DNA of 64,000 bases from Siphlonurus alternatus. Lineage: Eukaryota; Arthropoda; Insecta; Ephemeroptera; Siphlonuridae. Below the pieces are notes generated by a model that did not search any database, was not told where the DNA came from, and worked only from the letters and a program-made list of their open reading frames with translations. Shown in pieces: positions 37,721 through 51,191 of this stretch. A program made the translations under genes and the position numbers. The stretch is from the NCBI GenBank assembly GCA_949825025.1, contig OX463778.1, positions 18,134,196-18,198,195 of the forward strand, in the 5' to 3' direction. Position 1 is the first letter of the stretch. Each line of letters begins with the position of its first letter.

Positions 37721-38077
37721 TAACAAGGATTGTTAACGTTAATTTTGTAAATGTCAAATATTTTTTTCTCTTATCTTCATTTTTTTTATTGTTTTATTTT
37801 TTTCCCCCTTTACTTGTTTCGCACTGGAGTAAAAAATATAAATAATTGTCTGTTTTGTTGTATTTATATAATAAAATAAATAAGAATTTAACACTGACCT
37901 TTCTCATGCACATGCAAGGTGCATAACTTTTAATCGTCGACTCGATTAAATCGATACATTGAAATAGCCTTCCTCTCTTTTTTTAAGGACAAATTACAAA
38001 AAATGTCAATAAAAACGTGCTTCGCTTGCATATTTTTTTAAGAAATAGTATATGAAGAACCAAAGATGTCGCATCAG

Positions 38078-38246
38078 ACGCTGATCCAGGGGGGCTAAAT
38101 TAAGCCTCCTCTCTCCGAAATTTTGGATTTAACATGAGCAATATATTATGCATTTCCTCCACTCCATTTTTTTCAACATTGGCCTTATGGAGGCCGTTCC
38201 CTCCACCCCCCTTCCCTCCTGAAATTTGGTTCAGGATCCGCGCTTG
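38078..38246. mobile_element. MITE-like repeat (GATCCAGGGGGG type), copy 1
   Basis: Begins gctgatccaggggggct and ends ttcaggatccgcgc, an imperfect inverted end. It shares gaaattttggatttaacatg and gcatttcc.ccactccaa with the copy at 42247-42362. Confidence 0.6.
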
Positions 38247-38459
38247 GGTGTCATGAATTATTGAAGAGGATATAAATTGTTATCAAATTTTCAAGGAGTT
38301 CATAAAGCTATTATACATGCTGAGATGCCGACGATGTGTATAATACAAATGTGAAAATTTTGTAAAATTATAATTTTTTTTTTTTTTTTTTTTTTCAAGT
38401 TGATTGATCAATGAAAATGTAATCATTTGAACGTGCATTGTAATTTATAATGCGGATCG

Positions 38460-38681
<222 letters not shown>

Positions 38682-40420
38682 CGCTTTTGTAGTGACCGTT
38701 CAGCACAGGAATCTCCCAAGCAAGTGTCTCAAAATAACGTTAACAGTTCCGCTTGAATAGCGCGACGAATCTGATGGAAAAAGAAGCGCCAACTTTTTCT
38801 TACTGTCATCATGGAAAAAGTAGAAATAATCACAACATGTCGTATGCTTCAATGGAAAAATCGATCGAAATGTCAATAAAAAATGCTGCTGTTATTGCGT
38901 CATCATTCTATACACATAGTACACACAGTATATATTTATATATTATTACGTAATTTTATCAAGAATTTATTTTAGAGATATAAAGAGTATGCAGGCATAC
39001 TGTTATTTATTTGTTAATATTTTTTTTTTAAATTTCCTGTTTCAATTCTGGTAAACAGCGGTCCCTCCACCAAAATTTCAAATTAGTTTGCACAAGGGGT
39101 TATTTTTCACCAGCTTTTAAATATCAAACTCTACTTTTTTAACACTTTAGCACGGAAAAATAACAATGTTTAAAGCGATCGATATATTTATAACCATATT
39201 TATATTTATAAACAGCTTGATCGATAGTCTTGTATATGGTCGTAATGGTGATAAAAGCTCGATAAAATTTGGTAAGCACAATGTTATCATCAGATAATAA
39301 ATGTATACATGGTATGTACGGTTTTAGTTGGTGGCAGAAGGCCAGATGGCAAAATTCCCATCACATATTGACGACGCATCATAATGCATTACCTACCCTT
39401 TTTTTATGCTAATACTTTTTATCAGTTCAAAACACTTGAGTACGTATTTCCTTATTATTAATAAATTTCCTAGAAAACTATGTTACAACTATAAAAAAAT
39501 ATCGTGAACTGCAATATTATAGTAATACGGTAGACACGCGAGGTAAAATATATCAAAGGGTAACCGCATAGCAATTTACGCCGTATACTGACGGCGACTC
39601 TCGTAATTTATTTCTGGTTCATGTCACGTGCAAATTTGGCACGAGGTGACGACAGATCTCTTGTTTGTATTAACACAAAAAGTGTATTCGAGGTGCTTGA
39701 TGAAAGGGCTGTATAGATATTTGATGCCTGCGTGGTGCTACGTGATCATTGCCGAGGTCGTCCGTTATCCCCTCCCGTATATACATCAAGTGCGTTGTAC
39801 ATTACAACTTACCGCAATATAACATTTATATAATATACGTACTTGTGGTATGTTTTATATATAATTGTATCGATGTACACCGTGTAGGTAAAAAATCATC
39901 TATACATTGCACATGTAATGATGATATGGAAGAGTGCATATTAGCTATAATTCAAATTACATGTCAAACAACATTGTCCTGTATACATGTCATATATAAC
40001 ATACATGTATATTATAATATAATATATACATGGAAAGTTGAAAAGGGTAATAATCTGCAGATTACCCTCTGGAAATAATTGATATTTTTATTTAGCGTCT
40101 TAGTACAGGTTAATGAGTATTAAAGAAAGCATAAACAACTGGAAGTAATAACGAAACATTAAAGCTTTTATAATTAAAACAGAAAAATTAATTTAATATA
40201 TCTACCGGAAGGAGATTGTTTCTTTATTTCCTGTTGTTACTTTGTAACGCACATTATATTTTATTATACAAAGTACAAAGTACTTTGTTACTTTTAAAAA
40301 GGCGCACAGAAAAGAGTAGTGAACTCTATGAAATTTTGCGCAGAAATAAAAGAACGTCATTCGATTAACTTGACTGTGCACTCAAGTTTAGTCGATTAAA
40401 GTTTTTACTTTCCATATAAA

Positions 40421-40426
40421 TATATA

Positions 40427-40516
<90 letters not shown>
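40421..40516. repeat. (AT)n microsatellite
   Basis: About 96 bp of AT with one break near the start. Confidence 0.95.
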
Positions 40517-40519
<3 letters not shown>

Positions 40520-42109
40520 CTGTACAAATTCCTTAAGTAGTAGTTTAACGTAATATTTCTTAATTAGATAAAAGTTTATATGTGTATCTGTCTATCCTAT
40601 ATATAATAAGAGGCATAAATTTTATAGTAAAATAAAAGATGCGAAATTGAAACCGGTTTTGCTACGGCAATGATGGGTTTAAAAAAAAATATTATGACAA
40701 GGAAACGAAAGGTGAATGTAATGTTGATTATTATAATTAAAATCAAGGACATTTATCAAACCGTGTTTTGGGATTCTAAATTGACCAAACAATCCTCTCT
40801 TTCCCCACACCTTTCATTTCTATTCGTGTTCCATTATGATATGACGCATCAAGAGGATCTATAATATACATCTAGGCTATTGTTTATTTTATAAAAAAAA
40901 AACAAAAAAAAAACAGAATATAGCAGGAGTAGACCATGCAGATGCCAATTTAGTGGCTGGGCCGTGGTGTGGGGGAGAGATGACATATTTTGTTGAGGCG
41001 CAGATCTAAAGGGCTGAGGATAGAGGTGATGTTGTTTCAAAATGAGTCGTATACAATGTACCACCAGTCCATTAGTTTCCCCTCATCAGCCGTACTTTGT
41101 TTCATTTTGATCATCAGAGTAACTAAAAATTCTTCCTCTCTCTCTATATCTCTTTCTCGTTTTCTCTCATTAAACACAGTGCGAGTACTGCGGGTATAAT
41201 TACATACAGTTTCAAATTAAAAACGTCTGCAGCACGTGTCAATGAAATGTCGAGTGAAATGTTGGGTGACGAATTCGCGCTCGTCAGCTGCTCGCGAGGA
41301 ACTTCCATCGCACGTGGCACGTACGTGGACACACGAGGATCGCTGCTTGTGCAAGATCGACGGAAATAGAACGACGCGAAGACCAGACGTTTCCCCCCGC
41401 GCGCCTCTTTAGATTGTAAAAACGCTAAGCAAACACTCACTTTGTCAGTGCCGACTACATACGCAGCTTTTTTTTAACTTTAATATATCGTAATAATAAA
41501 TAATAATAATAAAAAAAAAATTAACAAAAGAGCTACTAATTTTTATACGGTTTCAAATGCTATTATATACATATACAGAATATGCCAGAAGCTGCAATGA
41601 ATATGATATTCAGGAAAAAAACATGTAATTATTTAATTAATTTATTTTGTAGCATTTAATTTTTTTTATCCAGAGTATACTCGTTATAATCTTAAATTTC
41701 AGTGATTATAAATTATATTCACCTGATAATTTACCTATATACAGGTGATAGATAATAAATATGCCATGGACAATATATGGTTATATAATTATATCCCTCA
41801 TCAACGTAACATGCTAACATGAAGACAAGTAGTATAGAATCTATAGAGTAAAACTCGCACGAAGATGCATTTTCTATAAAATATTAAGACGTATGGACTT
41901 CTGCATGTCCATGACGAAAATAATATAATAATGTATATATATTTATATTATTTAAATGAACATTTGACATTATAAAAGATCGAGCGATAATAAACACATT
42001 AAAATTACCTTCTAATTTTAATACATTCTCATAACTGCTCTAGTTTGATTTTGTGCAGTTATGCACGCCCGTAGCAATATTTTATTTTTTTTTAACTGTA
42101 TATTATTAT

Positions 42110-42119
42110 ATACATATAT

Positions 42120-42181
<62 letters not shown>
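42110..42181. repeat. (AT)n microsatellite
   Basis: About 70 bp, beginning as TATACATA. Confidence 0.95.
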
Positions 42182-42183
<2 letters not shown>

Positions 42184-42246
42184 TAGGTTTCTCAATGTGC
42201 TGGGAAAAGACAAAAGACAGTGTGTGGTCATTAATACACAATCTTG

Positions 42247-42362
42247 GGCAGGCGCGGATCCAGGGGGTGGGCTGGGGGGGGGGGGGGGGGGTTGCAGCCG
42301 AAATTTTGGATTTAACATGGGCAATATAGGCATTTCCCCCACTCCAATTCTCTTTAAAATTG
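42247..42362. mobile_element. MITE-like repeat (GATCCAGGGGGG type), copy 2, partial
   Basis: gcgcggatccagggggtggg, a G run, then gaaattttggatttaacatg and atttcccccactccaa, as in the copy at 38078-38246. The right end was not found. Confidence 0.6.
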
Positions 42363-45300
42363 TTCATCACAAACGGTCAGTTTGAATTAATATACTGAAT
42401 TTAAGTTAAACGTGCGTGTGGTTCCAATCTTAGTCAGCAATAATTCTATTACTTCAATACCAATAAGACCAGACATAATTGATCTCGTTATCCACATGTT
42501 ATATTTATTAGCAATTTAAGTGATCATAACAGCATGCTATCATAATTTTCCATGATTCCATGATTAGTTGATTCCTTTATTATAGTTTAGAAAAGAATTG
42601 AATGATGCATTCAGGTGATTTTGGATGCATGCAGGGAATACTTTATAAAATTTATTAATTTTTAACCCCCCCCCCCCCCTCCGAAAAATGACTTTCTCAA
42701 TCTGAAATTCAAAAACTTTGTCTATAGAAGTTATAAAATTTAATTCTAAAAAGCTCCAAGTTTGATGAATAAATAGAGACACCTTGCACTTATATTCCGG
42801 CTTCTTCCTGTATTATATAGTAAACTTAATAAGTCAAAGTCCTTCTTGACGTTCACCTTTTCGGTGGAGTGATCTCCAGCTGACAGAGGGGAGTAAAAAA
42901 GAGCTGACTTTGCTAAATCACGAAGGTGTGTTTCTTTGTATCAAAAGTTGTAACCGAGACGGCGAGGAGAATTCTCAGGGTCGACTCTGCGGTTGCACGA
43001 GCCCCTCGCTTCTCGTGACGAAGACGTATAAGTTTAGAATTTCCGGAACACATTGCGTTGCTAAAAATCTCTCAGACTATCTCATCGTTATAAATATAAA
43101 TCTAAAAGGTGTATAAGAAAATCATATATTTTTTTTATTACGTTTTAATTACTTTTACTAATTTTAATGAATATTTTTATAAAAAAAAAACAGCACGCAG
43201 TGACGTTAAATCTCTAATCTATTTTTTAACCCCAAGGTAAACGGATCGATCTAGAAAGAAAAAAAAAAAATTTGGAATGATGCAACGAAACAAAAATAAT
43301 ATTGTGTGTTTCATGCATATTTTTTTTTGCAGAAAATACATCAAATTGCATATTAACATTACATTAACATTAAATATATTTCTTATTTCAAAGTTTTGAT
43401 TATAATTTATAAATAATAATAATAACGTATTCCCATGCAATATGCACTTATATGGTTCATTACTGCAGTTCTGGAAAATATAAAGGAGCTGGTGTAAAAT
43501 TACATATATTATACATGCAGTAATCACCAAAATTAAAATTTAGACTAAAGATTAAAAAGATAAGCTGCTTATCTTGCTAAATAAATAAACTTAACTTATA
43601 ATATATATATATCTCTTCACACATGGCATATGAAAGTTTTGCGTCCTGACTTTAAGAAATAAATAAACATCCCACGTTGCTCATTCTCGCTTAACAAGCA
43701 ACAATAAAACAATTCTTTGTGGCTACTGCGTGCAATTTTTATAAACGAAATTTTACGACGAACTAGCAGTCTGTACATACGGATGAAAATACTTGACCGT
43801 CATTGTCAGTAATGAAGATGTCAGTGACAGAAATTTAATTAATGCATGTAGTGAGACGACAACAAAGTTTTCTTTGTCATATCGACGTCACTATACATTT
43901 TGTTTACATTGCTAATACAATAGATAGCTAATGAATGATAGTAAATAATTATTTAATTAAAAATATGTTGACACATTTGTTTTTGAAGAGCAATTATTAT
44001 ATAAAATTCGGTACATTAATTTGGAATGGAGCATTTTTTTTTTTTTTTTTTTTTACTGTACATGATTCAATTAAATACTTGACACAAAGCAAATAATTGG
44101 ATAATCAAGTGACAAAACAAGGCATTTTTCCCATTTTTTACTGAAGTTTAGTTTAGCAAAATGAATGGTTGCTAAAAAAAAAACAGGTTGTCTAAATTAT
44201 TTGTTTATTCATTGAAAATTTATAAAAATTCACTGCATAATATTGTAATAAATTAACACGTAAAACACGTATTTATGTGCTTATTGACCGTGATAAATTA
44301 ATTAACATGCAGGTCTTTTATAAAGTTTTATGATTTTTAAAATAATAATTTAATAATGAGAGAAGTAAAAAAATTAACCTCAATTTGTATAATATTATTT
44401 ATCCATTGTAAATTTGCCACATAAAAATATAATTAAAATTTTATATAATTTGCATGAATTAAATTGAAAGAAAGCATTTCAATATAACATTATAACATAA
44501 CTATGAGCATGTAACAAATTTCATTGAATATAATTATACACGATCTATTTTCTAAGGCGAGAAGTGTACAATTTCCTTGACATATAACATGTTCCTTAAC
44601 AAGTTTCCATTTTCCATACATGGCGTGTGATGTTTACATTTATGTTAAAGGAAAGTCTACTCGTATAATGAAGATCGTCAGCCAAATTGAAGTTGGACAT
44701 TGAAATAAAAAATGGGTTTGAAAATTCTTGATTTTTTTTTAATAATCATTCAGCTTGAAGACCATATGAGATACAATCATGTATATATATTGTACTATTA
44801 CGTCAGAGGCAAGTTGCATGGCCCACCAGCAACTTGTGAGCCCAATTACTGCAGGTGTATCTCTTTTATCTCGCAATGGAGCGGCGAGATCTCCGCCCAC
44901 CTCGCTGAAGCCTCCCCGGGCCTCCTCATAATAATAATAACATTATAGGCGGGTCATCAGCCACTGCCAAGGTCTCAGTTTGTCTATTAGGTTTGGCGGC
45001 CACACGAAGCAAATACAATATTATGTAGTTATAACTTCACATAGCATGTCGACTCGTCACAAAATATACGCCCAGCCATATGCTAAAAAACTTTTATTGT
45101 TTTATAATAGCATGCGTGCTACCAACCTATCATGCAGGGGGATTCTGCTAAATTTATTTTGTATTTATTGATGAATAATATAATTATTATAGTATATTTT
45201 ATAATAATGTATTATAAAATATTTATTTCTGTGCCAGCAAGGAATTAATTTTGTCTTATATGCAGGTGCTATACATGATAAAGAGTTAACAAAAAATATT

Positions 45301-46505
45301 TATTTAAAAAAAAAAAAAAAATCAAATGCACATGCAGATACATTTTTTTATGATATCACAATTGATTAATAAACTATAAAAGACATCACTAAGCACGGAT
45401 ATCAAAACAAATTAGCGGGGAAAAGGGGGAAGGGGATAAATTGAAATTTATTTTTTTAATGCAAATTAACGAACGGCATATATGCTCAATCATGAAATTA
45501 AAAAGTGAGGAGGAGGAAGGGGCTACCAAAAGGTTTGCAATTTATTTTTACGCTCGTACTATCATCCTCACCCAAGGATTGTGAAATGATATACAGTTCT
45601 TGGTCCTCACTCGTTATACGTAATATACGTGTAGCCGACATTTTTTTAAGGCTCATTGTGCAATGAGTTATTATTTTATATTTTGATAAAATATGATATT
45701 GTTAGGGGAGTCCCTTCCTCCTATACCTTCATTCGCCGTAAAGCCAGAAACCACTGGCTGGCTCTCCGCCCTTGATCATCCTTGATGGTATATTAGTTAT
45801 TTAAGTTTTGATCAATCAATTATGGATTGATTAGATGATCAATTCATAATTCTAGTTATATGCAAAAGGAAATAACAAACCATAATAATTTGTTCTAGGA
45901 AATGAAATCATGAAAGTAATAATGAAGTTCCTTTAAAGTTCGAAGACACATCAAAGCATGCACGTATTATTAAAATTTAATTTAATATTTAGTACGTAGT
46001 CATTCCTAATTTATAAGTTGCTTTTATGCGATGCACGTTATATAAGTTATATTACACTTACACTATTTAAAGAAGTAATTTTGTTATGAACGTCCTACGA
46101 AAAATCAACCCACGAAAGATAAATAATTATAAATACTATCAATAATTATTATATAGCAAATTATTGGACTGAAATATTTACAAATACAGGAGAGAAAATT
46201 GGAGTTTTATGAGTGTAATATACTCAATAATAGTATTTTATATAATTTGTTTATCGCTTCTGTTTAATTGTTATTATTTCATGAGGAATTATATCATACG
46301 TGATAAAAAACTAAATAATATATAATAATAATATATCATTATTATATAATATGTATATTTTAGCTACCATAGGTGATAATAGGTGCTAAGTGCAAAGTGC
46401 ATGTATATATATAAGGTATCATCGTGCTTATAAAGTAATTCAGTAGTCTAAACAATAAATAAAAGGCACTATATAGGCCTTAAATTTATGTAAATTAAAC
46501 TTTTG

Positions 46506-46629
46506 TACACTTGTCGCCTTGGAAAATTTCCCACTTGCAGCCTTGTTAATCACTATGCCACGTTTTATTCTTACGAGGTATAGTGATTAACAAGGTCGCA
46601 AAAGGAAATTTTCTGAGGCGACGACTGTA
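46506..46629. mobile_element. 124-bp palindromic MITE, family TACAGTCGTCGCC
   Basis: Same length and internal sequence as the copy at 10844-10967 (ttgttaatcac and gtgattaacaagg in the arms), with TA at both edges. Confidence 0.8.
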
Positions 46630-47240
46630 CATGATGAAATTAAAAATTTTGCTAATTTTGAATATTTAAACTTGCTCCATTAGTTAAGATGTTGCTATTG
46701 TTGCTTCATGGAAAGTTGCAAAAAGTGAGTTTTTTACTGCCCTCGATCTGCAGACACATTCATGACATTCAAAATCAGAACTTCTGATTTGGAACAAGGT
46801 TATGATGAAACACTATACTCCTAAAGACTTCTCAACGTAGTAGGCACCATTGGTAGTCCGCGGACACAGGACAAGCATAAATTCGATCGAACCTCTAGCG
46901 CGCTACAAAAGTTGCGGAGAATCTGCAGCGGGCGTGGTCGGGCGTGGTGGACTATACTCATCGATGGTAGTGGTGCTGGTGACTGTGGTGATCGCAGTTT
47001 CAACTGTTGCACATCGCGCTCCAGTGTTTTGAAGACCGTCATTGAAAGCCCCAAAGGAAGAATTTCGGTGGAGGAAGGGGCCAGGTTATTAATAGTTTAC
47101 ACTATAGCAGATCCATAAAAATATTAAAAATAACAAAATAACCATAAAACACATGTTGCCTTCTGCTGATCCGAAAAAAAATTGGCAACGAAGTCAGGTC
47201 CGAAGAAGTACAACAAAAAACACATACATAAGAACATACG

Positions 47241-47281
<41 letters not shown>

Positions 47282-47370
47282 AAAAATCATTTCTGTTGCC
47301 ATTTTTGAAATTAACAAATTCAGGGCTTTCTTTTTCTCTTTTTCTGTATTAGCTGTATAATAATGCACAT

Positions 47371-47402
<32 letters not shown>
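47241..47402. repeat. A39 tract and T29 tract about 95 bp apart
   Basis: A run at 47241-47279 and T run at 47374-47402 form a potential hairpin around a short unique segment. They may be the tails of two retroelements inserted in opposite directions; no retroelement body was recognised. Confidence 0.7.
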
Positions 47403-47409
<7 letters not shown>

Positions 47410-47588
47410 ACCTTTAATTTAATTGTACTGACTTTAAAATTTTGATTGTTAAAAAGCCATGATGTATATATTTAATTATATTATATTAGACCTCATGCGT
47501 TAATTACCGTGGGTTTTACTAATTAATTGTCATCAACAAAACATCAATTCCTCTCTTTCTATAATCGTTCCTTTGTCTCAAATTTCAG

Positions 47589-47655
47589 GTTGATTTGCAA
47601 GTTCAAATTGTTCTCTCGTTTAACACACTCAAAGGATGCCGTGCGGCCGCCGCAG
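47589..47655 (+). CDS. Possible small exon, + strand
   Basis: 67 nt between a good acceptor (ctttgtctcaaatttcag) and a strong donor (gccgcag|gtgaga). Open in one frame (…LTHSKDAVRPPQ, phase 0 at the donor). No neighbouring exon or family match was found; the opposite strand also has an acceptor (ttatttacag at about 47744) with an open frame, so the strand is uncertain. Confidence 0.2.
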
Positions 47656-49069
47656 GTGAGACGGGCTGCGTGGGTGCGGCTAGTGCTCTTGCGGCGGGGC
47701 GTGACGGGCAGGATGCTCGATCGTGAGCTCGACATGCACAGCTGTAAATAATAAATATGCAAACAATATCCAGGAACTCACAGGCTAGACAGGAAATTTC
47801 AATGTATTAATTTATGCTATATGTATATTTAATTATGTTTCCTCGATCTCGGAATTAATGGGTTTTAATGATAAAATAACCTTAAATTTTTGGTTGTATT
47901 ATAATTTTAAATTAATTAATATATTAAAATATTATATAATTAATATAATTTATTTAGAATATATGCATATGGTTATGTAATTTTCTATCTTTCTCTGATG
48001 TAAAATATAGTTTTTTTTTATTATTATTTACAATTTATGTTGCAGACTCAGATCTGCCTGCAATGAAATAAAGAAAGCAATTTTAGTGTAGGGATGGAGT
48101 TTATAATTATATAGGTCGTACTGAAAGGGTCAATGTTAAAAACAAAAAATAAATGGACTTATTTGATGTATTATTTTAAATCCGAAATTTCGGAGTTGGG
48201 TTAAATTCGCAGCAAGCTCGATCGGGCCCATGCCTTAATTGACTTAATTGATTCGTGCCTTTTTGCTGGCCGGGTATTTAGTACATGATATATGGGTGGA
48301 GTGTATAATACGTACTGTATAAATTTAATATAATATTTATGACATATACAAAAAATACTTAATAAGTGAACTAATTTTTTGGCGATTCATCACGTCTACA
48401 TATTGCTACAGTTTGGCTTTATTATAACACCCAAAATGAAGACAAAAAAAGGCCATCAACTTACTGCACCATTAACTTTGATTATTTATGTCAGATAAAA
48501 ACTTTGTCTATAAAAACACACGCACAAAAACATATATGATGTTCTGTCATTTGAGCGGTTTATAAACTGGTTTTATTTTTTTATAAATCTAACCTCTTCT
48601 AGAGCGGGGGCCAGAGCAGCTAGAGATCGAGGGGGGTGGGGGTAGGGATGGGAAGAACATATATACTGTTGCATAGAATTAAATTTTCAATATATTTTTG
48701 CAAAAAAATTAAATCGAGTTGTTTCCAAAAATCTTGAATATTTATATTATAATATATATAGTGATAAATATTTACTATCTTAAATTAAAATTGATGTCAA
48801 ACTGAGTGAAAAGTGCAATTCTGTGTTGTATAAACTTTAATTCAACTTAAAGAGTAAATTTATATTCAGGTTATCTAATTTTCTTTAATCAAAAAAACAA
48901 AAATTAATACACGTACTTAACAATAATAATAAGTAATTTAAACCAACCAATAATCCATTTGCACGTATCTGCATATTGATTTGGAGGTCAGCAATTGAAG
49001 TTTTTGACGGTCTTTCAAGGTCACTGCCTTGTACAGTACCGGGTACCCTGACCTAGGACGTGTTATTCA

Positions 49070-49638
49070 ATGAATAACTTAAGCTCTACTCAGCATGCAT
49101 TATTCATGTGTCAATTGTTTTGGTCAAGTAAGAGAAGTATACAAAGAAATAACTGTAAGTCAATTTTAAAACATTTTATTAGCCAACATGGTCAATGTTC
49201 ACAATATCATCAAGTCTCTAAACAATTAATTAATCATTGCATCTTAATCGATCAACATCAACTTCAAAACTGGAAATTTACACTGATAACAGATAAACCC
49301 ATTTTCCCCTTTAATATTTCTTTTAAATCAAGACTTAAAAGGTACATTGTATTGATGTTTTATCCAGTTTTGAATCTGTCAATTTATATTATATTACTAG
49401 TTGCATGCATGGTCATATTTGATCTACATGTAGAGTTTTTAACCTTTTTATGTAGATGATTGATGTAGAGGGTATACATTTAAATAAATCATACATGTAC
49501 AATGTACATGACGATAGAAAAACTAAAACACAAGGTCTTTTGGTAAATATACAGAATAAAAAATTCCCAATAAAAATTGAACCATCTGTGCAGGGAATAA
49601 TGGGAAAATCTGATTCTTATTTGATTTTGTATTTATGA
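49070..49638 (+). other. Two overlapping orphan open frames
   Basis: 129 codons followed by 60 codons, overlapping at ATGA. Composition is that of the AT-rich background (many I, L, K, N). One hydrophobic segment near residues 90-118 of the first frame. No homologue or splice context recognised; a chance frame of this length is plausible here. Confidence 0.12.
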
Positions 49639-49975
49639 ACAGATTTGTAAACGTACGTATTAGTATATATAAAAATAAAATTGCACGATAAAATTCAGAA
49701 GTAAATATATTGGAATTGATTTAACAGTACTGAACTAATTGGTACTTTAATATTTCCCCTAGCGAATCACTAGAGGGCAGAATCTAGGCATTTTGCCTTT
49801 TTGTTTTCATTTTGATATCTTGAAATCAATTAAAATACGCCAATAAAAAATGGCTTTTTCGCCTTTTTTTATGGTTTTCGTGCCTTTTAACACAATATTA
49901 TAACATTTTTTTTTAAATAATAATAAAAAAAAAAAAAGTTGTGAATAAAATAATTTAACAATAAAAAAAATATAT

Positions 49976-50849
49976 ATTGCAGACATTGATAGAGGGTGCA
50001 AAGTTATACTACTCTGTTTTACTTTTTTTAGAACCAGGAGCTATTTTTAAAAAATTATTGAAAGCCCATTTTATGACATCATGAGTCATGAGGTGGTATT
50101 CCTTAAAGAGGAGTCAGAAAGTTGAGTGCGCAGTGCATGACGGGAATGACGTCACGCACGATATATGTGCATACGAAAAAGTTACGTCGGCTCCTCAAAA
50201 GCTGCGCAGTAGAAATTTATGCAAGTTGCGCAATATGAGCATCTGCTGAAGTTATATAGTGTTGTTGATCCCGTTGATCCAGTCAGCTGTTAACCCGTAG
50301 ACCGCAACATTTGAAATGAAAATTTGCCTCAGATTTTGGTATTGTATCAGAATTTTCTCAACATTTTTATGAAGAGCTAATAAAAGTTATGACACTTTCT
50401 GATTCACCATAATATGTTCTATCTTCGAATATTTTTTAAACACATTTTACGGGAGATTGCGAAAGAAATTAATGTTCGAATAAAAAGGAAGCCACGATTT
50501 TCGAGCGTTAGCATGGAGTAGATGGACAAAGTCATCGACTTTTAGGCCCAAATGCTCAGAATTTTTACGAAGGACGGTCTCAACTGATTTCAGATCCTTA
50601 TTTATGGTGCTCCAAACTCCAAAGTAAATTTTACATGCAAGAGAATGAGCTTTACCATCGGTCAATTTTTCCCTCACTCTACTTTAAAACTTTAAAAGAA
50701 GAATAGGATTTTGCCGCTCCAGAAAGAGGCGTTAAAATTGAATTTTCAAAAATAATTCCTGGGTTGAAAAAAAAAAAAAAAAAGAATTGCACATAACTTT
50801 GAACCATTTCATTTCTGCATTAATTTTTTTTGAGGTCGGTATTCTATTG
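49976..50849. mobile_element. Longer element with ends related to the GGAGTACTGACCTCAA MITE
   Basis: The left end (ttgatagagggtgcaaagtt...) and right end (...gcataa/catttcatttctgcattaa, tgaggtcggtattctatt) match the arms of the 320-bp family. The centre is about 600 bp longer, with no open frame worth calling. It carries TGACGTCA at 50147-50154. It lies just downstream of the gephyrin stop and may overlap its 3'UTR. Confidence 0.55.
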
Positions 50850-50873
50850 TTGTGTGCATGTTTGTTTTGCCTT

Positions 50874-50879
50874 TTTATT
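50874..50879 (-). promoter_or_regulatory. GPHN: Possible gephyrin polyadenylation signal
   Basis: First AATAAA on the minus strand after the stop, 175 nt downstream, at the edge of a MITE-like element. Confidence 0.3.
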
Positions 50880-51054
50880 ACCTTTCTTCCCCCCCCCCTC
50901 CCCCCAAAAAAGTGCCTTGTTAGGCGCTTTTTTTTCCCCCAAATCATTTTACCTTTTTTCTGCCCTCTATGTATCACAAATACAATTAGATAATATGATA
51001 AAAATCTTAAAATAATCTCCATAAAAACTCTACTGATAAGTCATTTAACAAAAA

Positions 51055-51191
51055 TTAGACTGGTGAGTTGATGAGGATGGCACTGACCAGCGATCCCTTG
51101 GACAGAGTCTTCTGTTTCTCCGAGCTAGGTGGCAGCACCAGCAGTGCCGTGGCTGTCTGCATGCTCATCAATCGACTGCTGTCCTGCTTGC
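51055..51191 (-). CDS. GPHN: Gephyrin exon G12 (C-terminus, stop)
   Basis: 137 nt with TAA at 51057-51055. [20 protein letters not shown] matches the C-terminal SSRLMSMRSANGLLMLPP of human gephyrin. Acceptor ccatcaacag. Confidence 0.93.

Noticed and set aside
47102..47402. Processed pseudogene suggested by the A39 and T29 tracts
   Set aside because: The segments beside the tracts show no recognisable protein or RNA gene and no target duplication could be defined.
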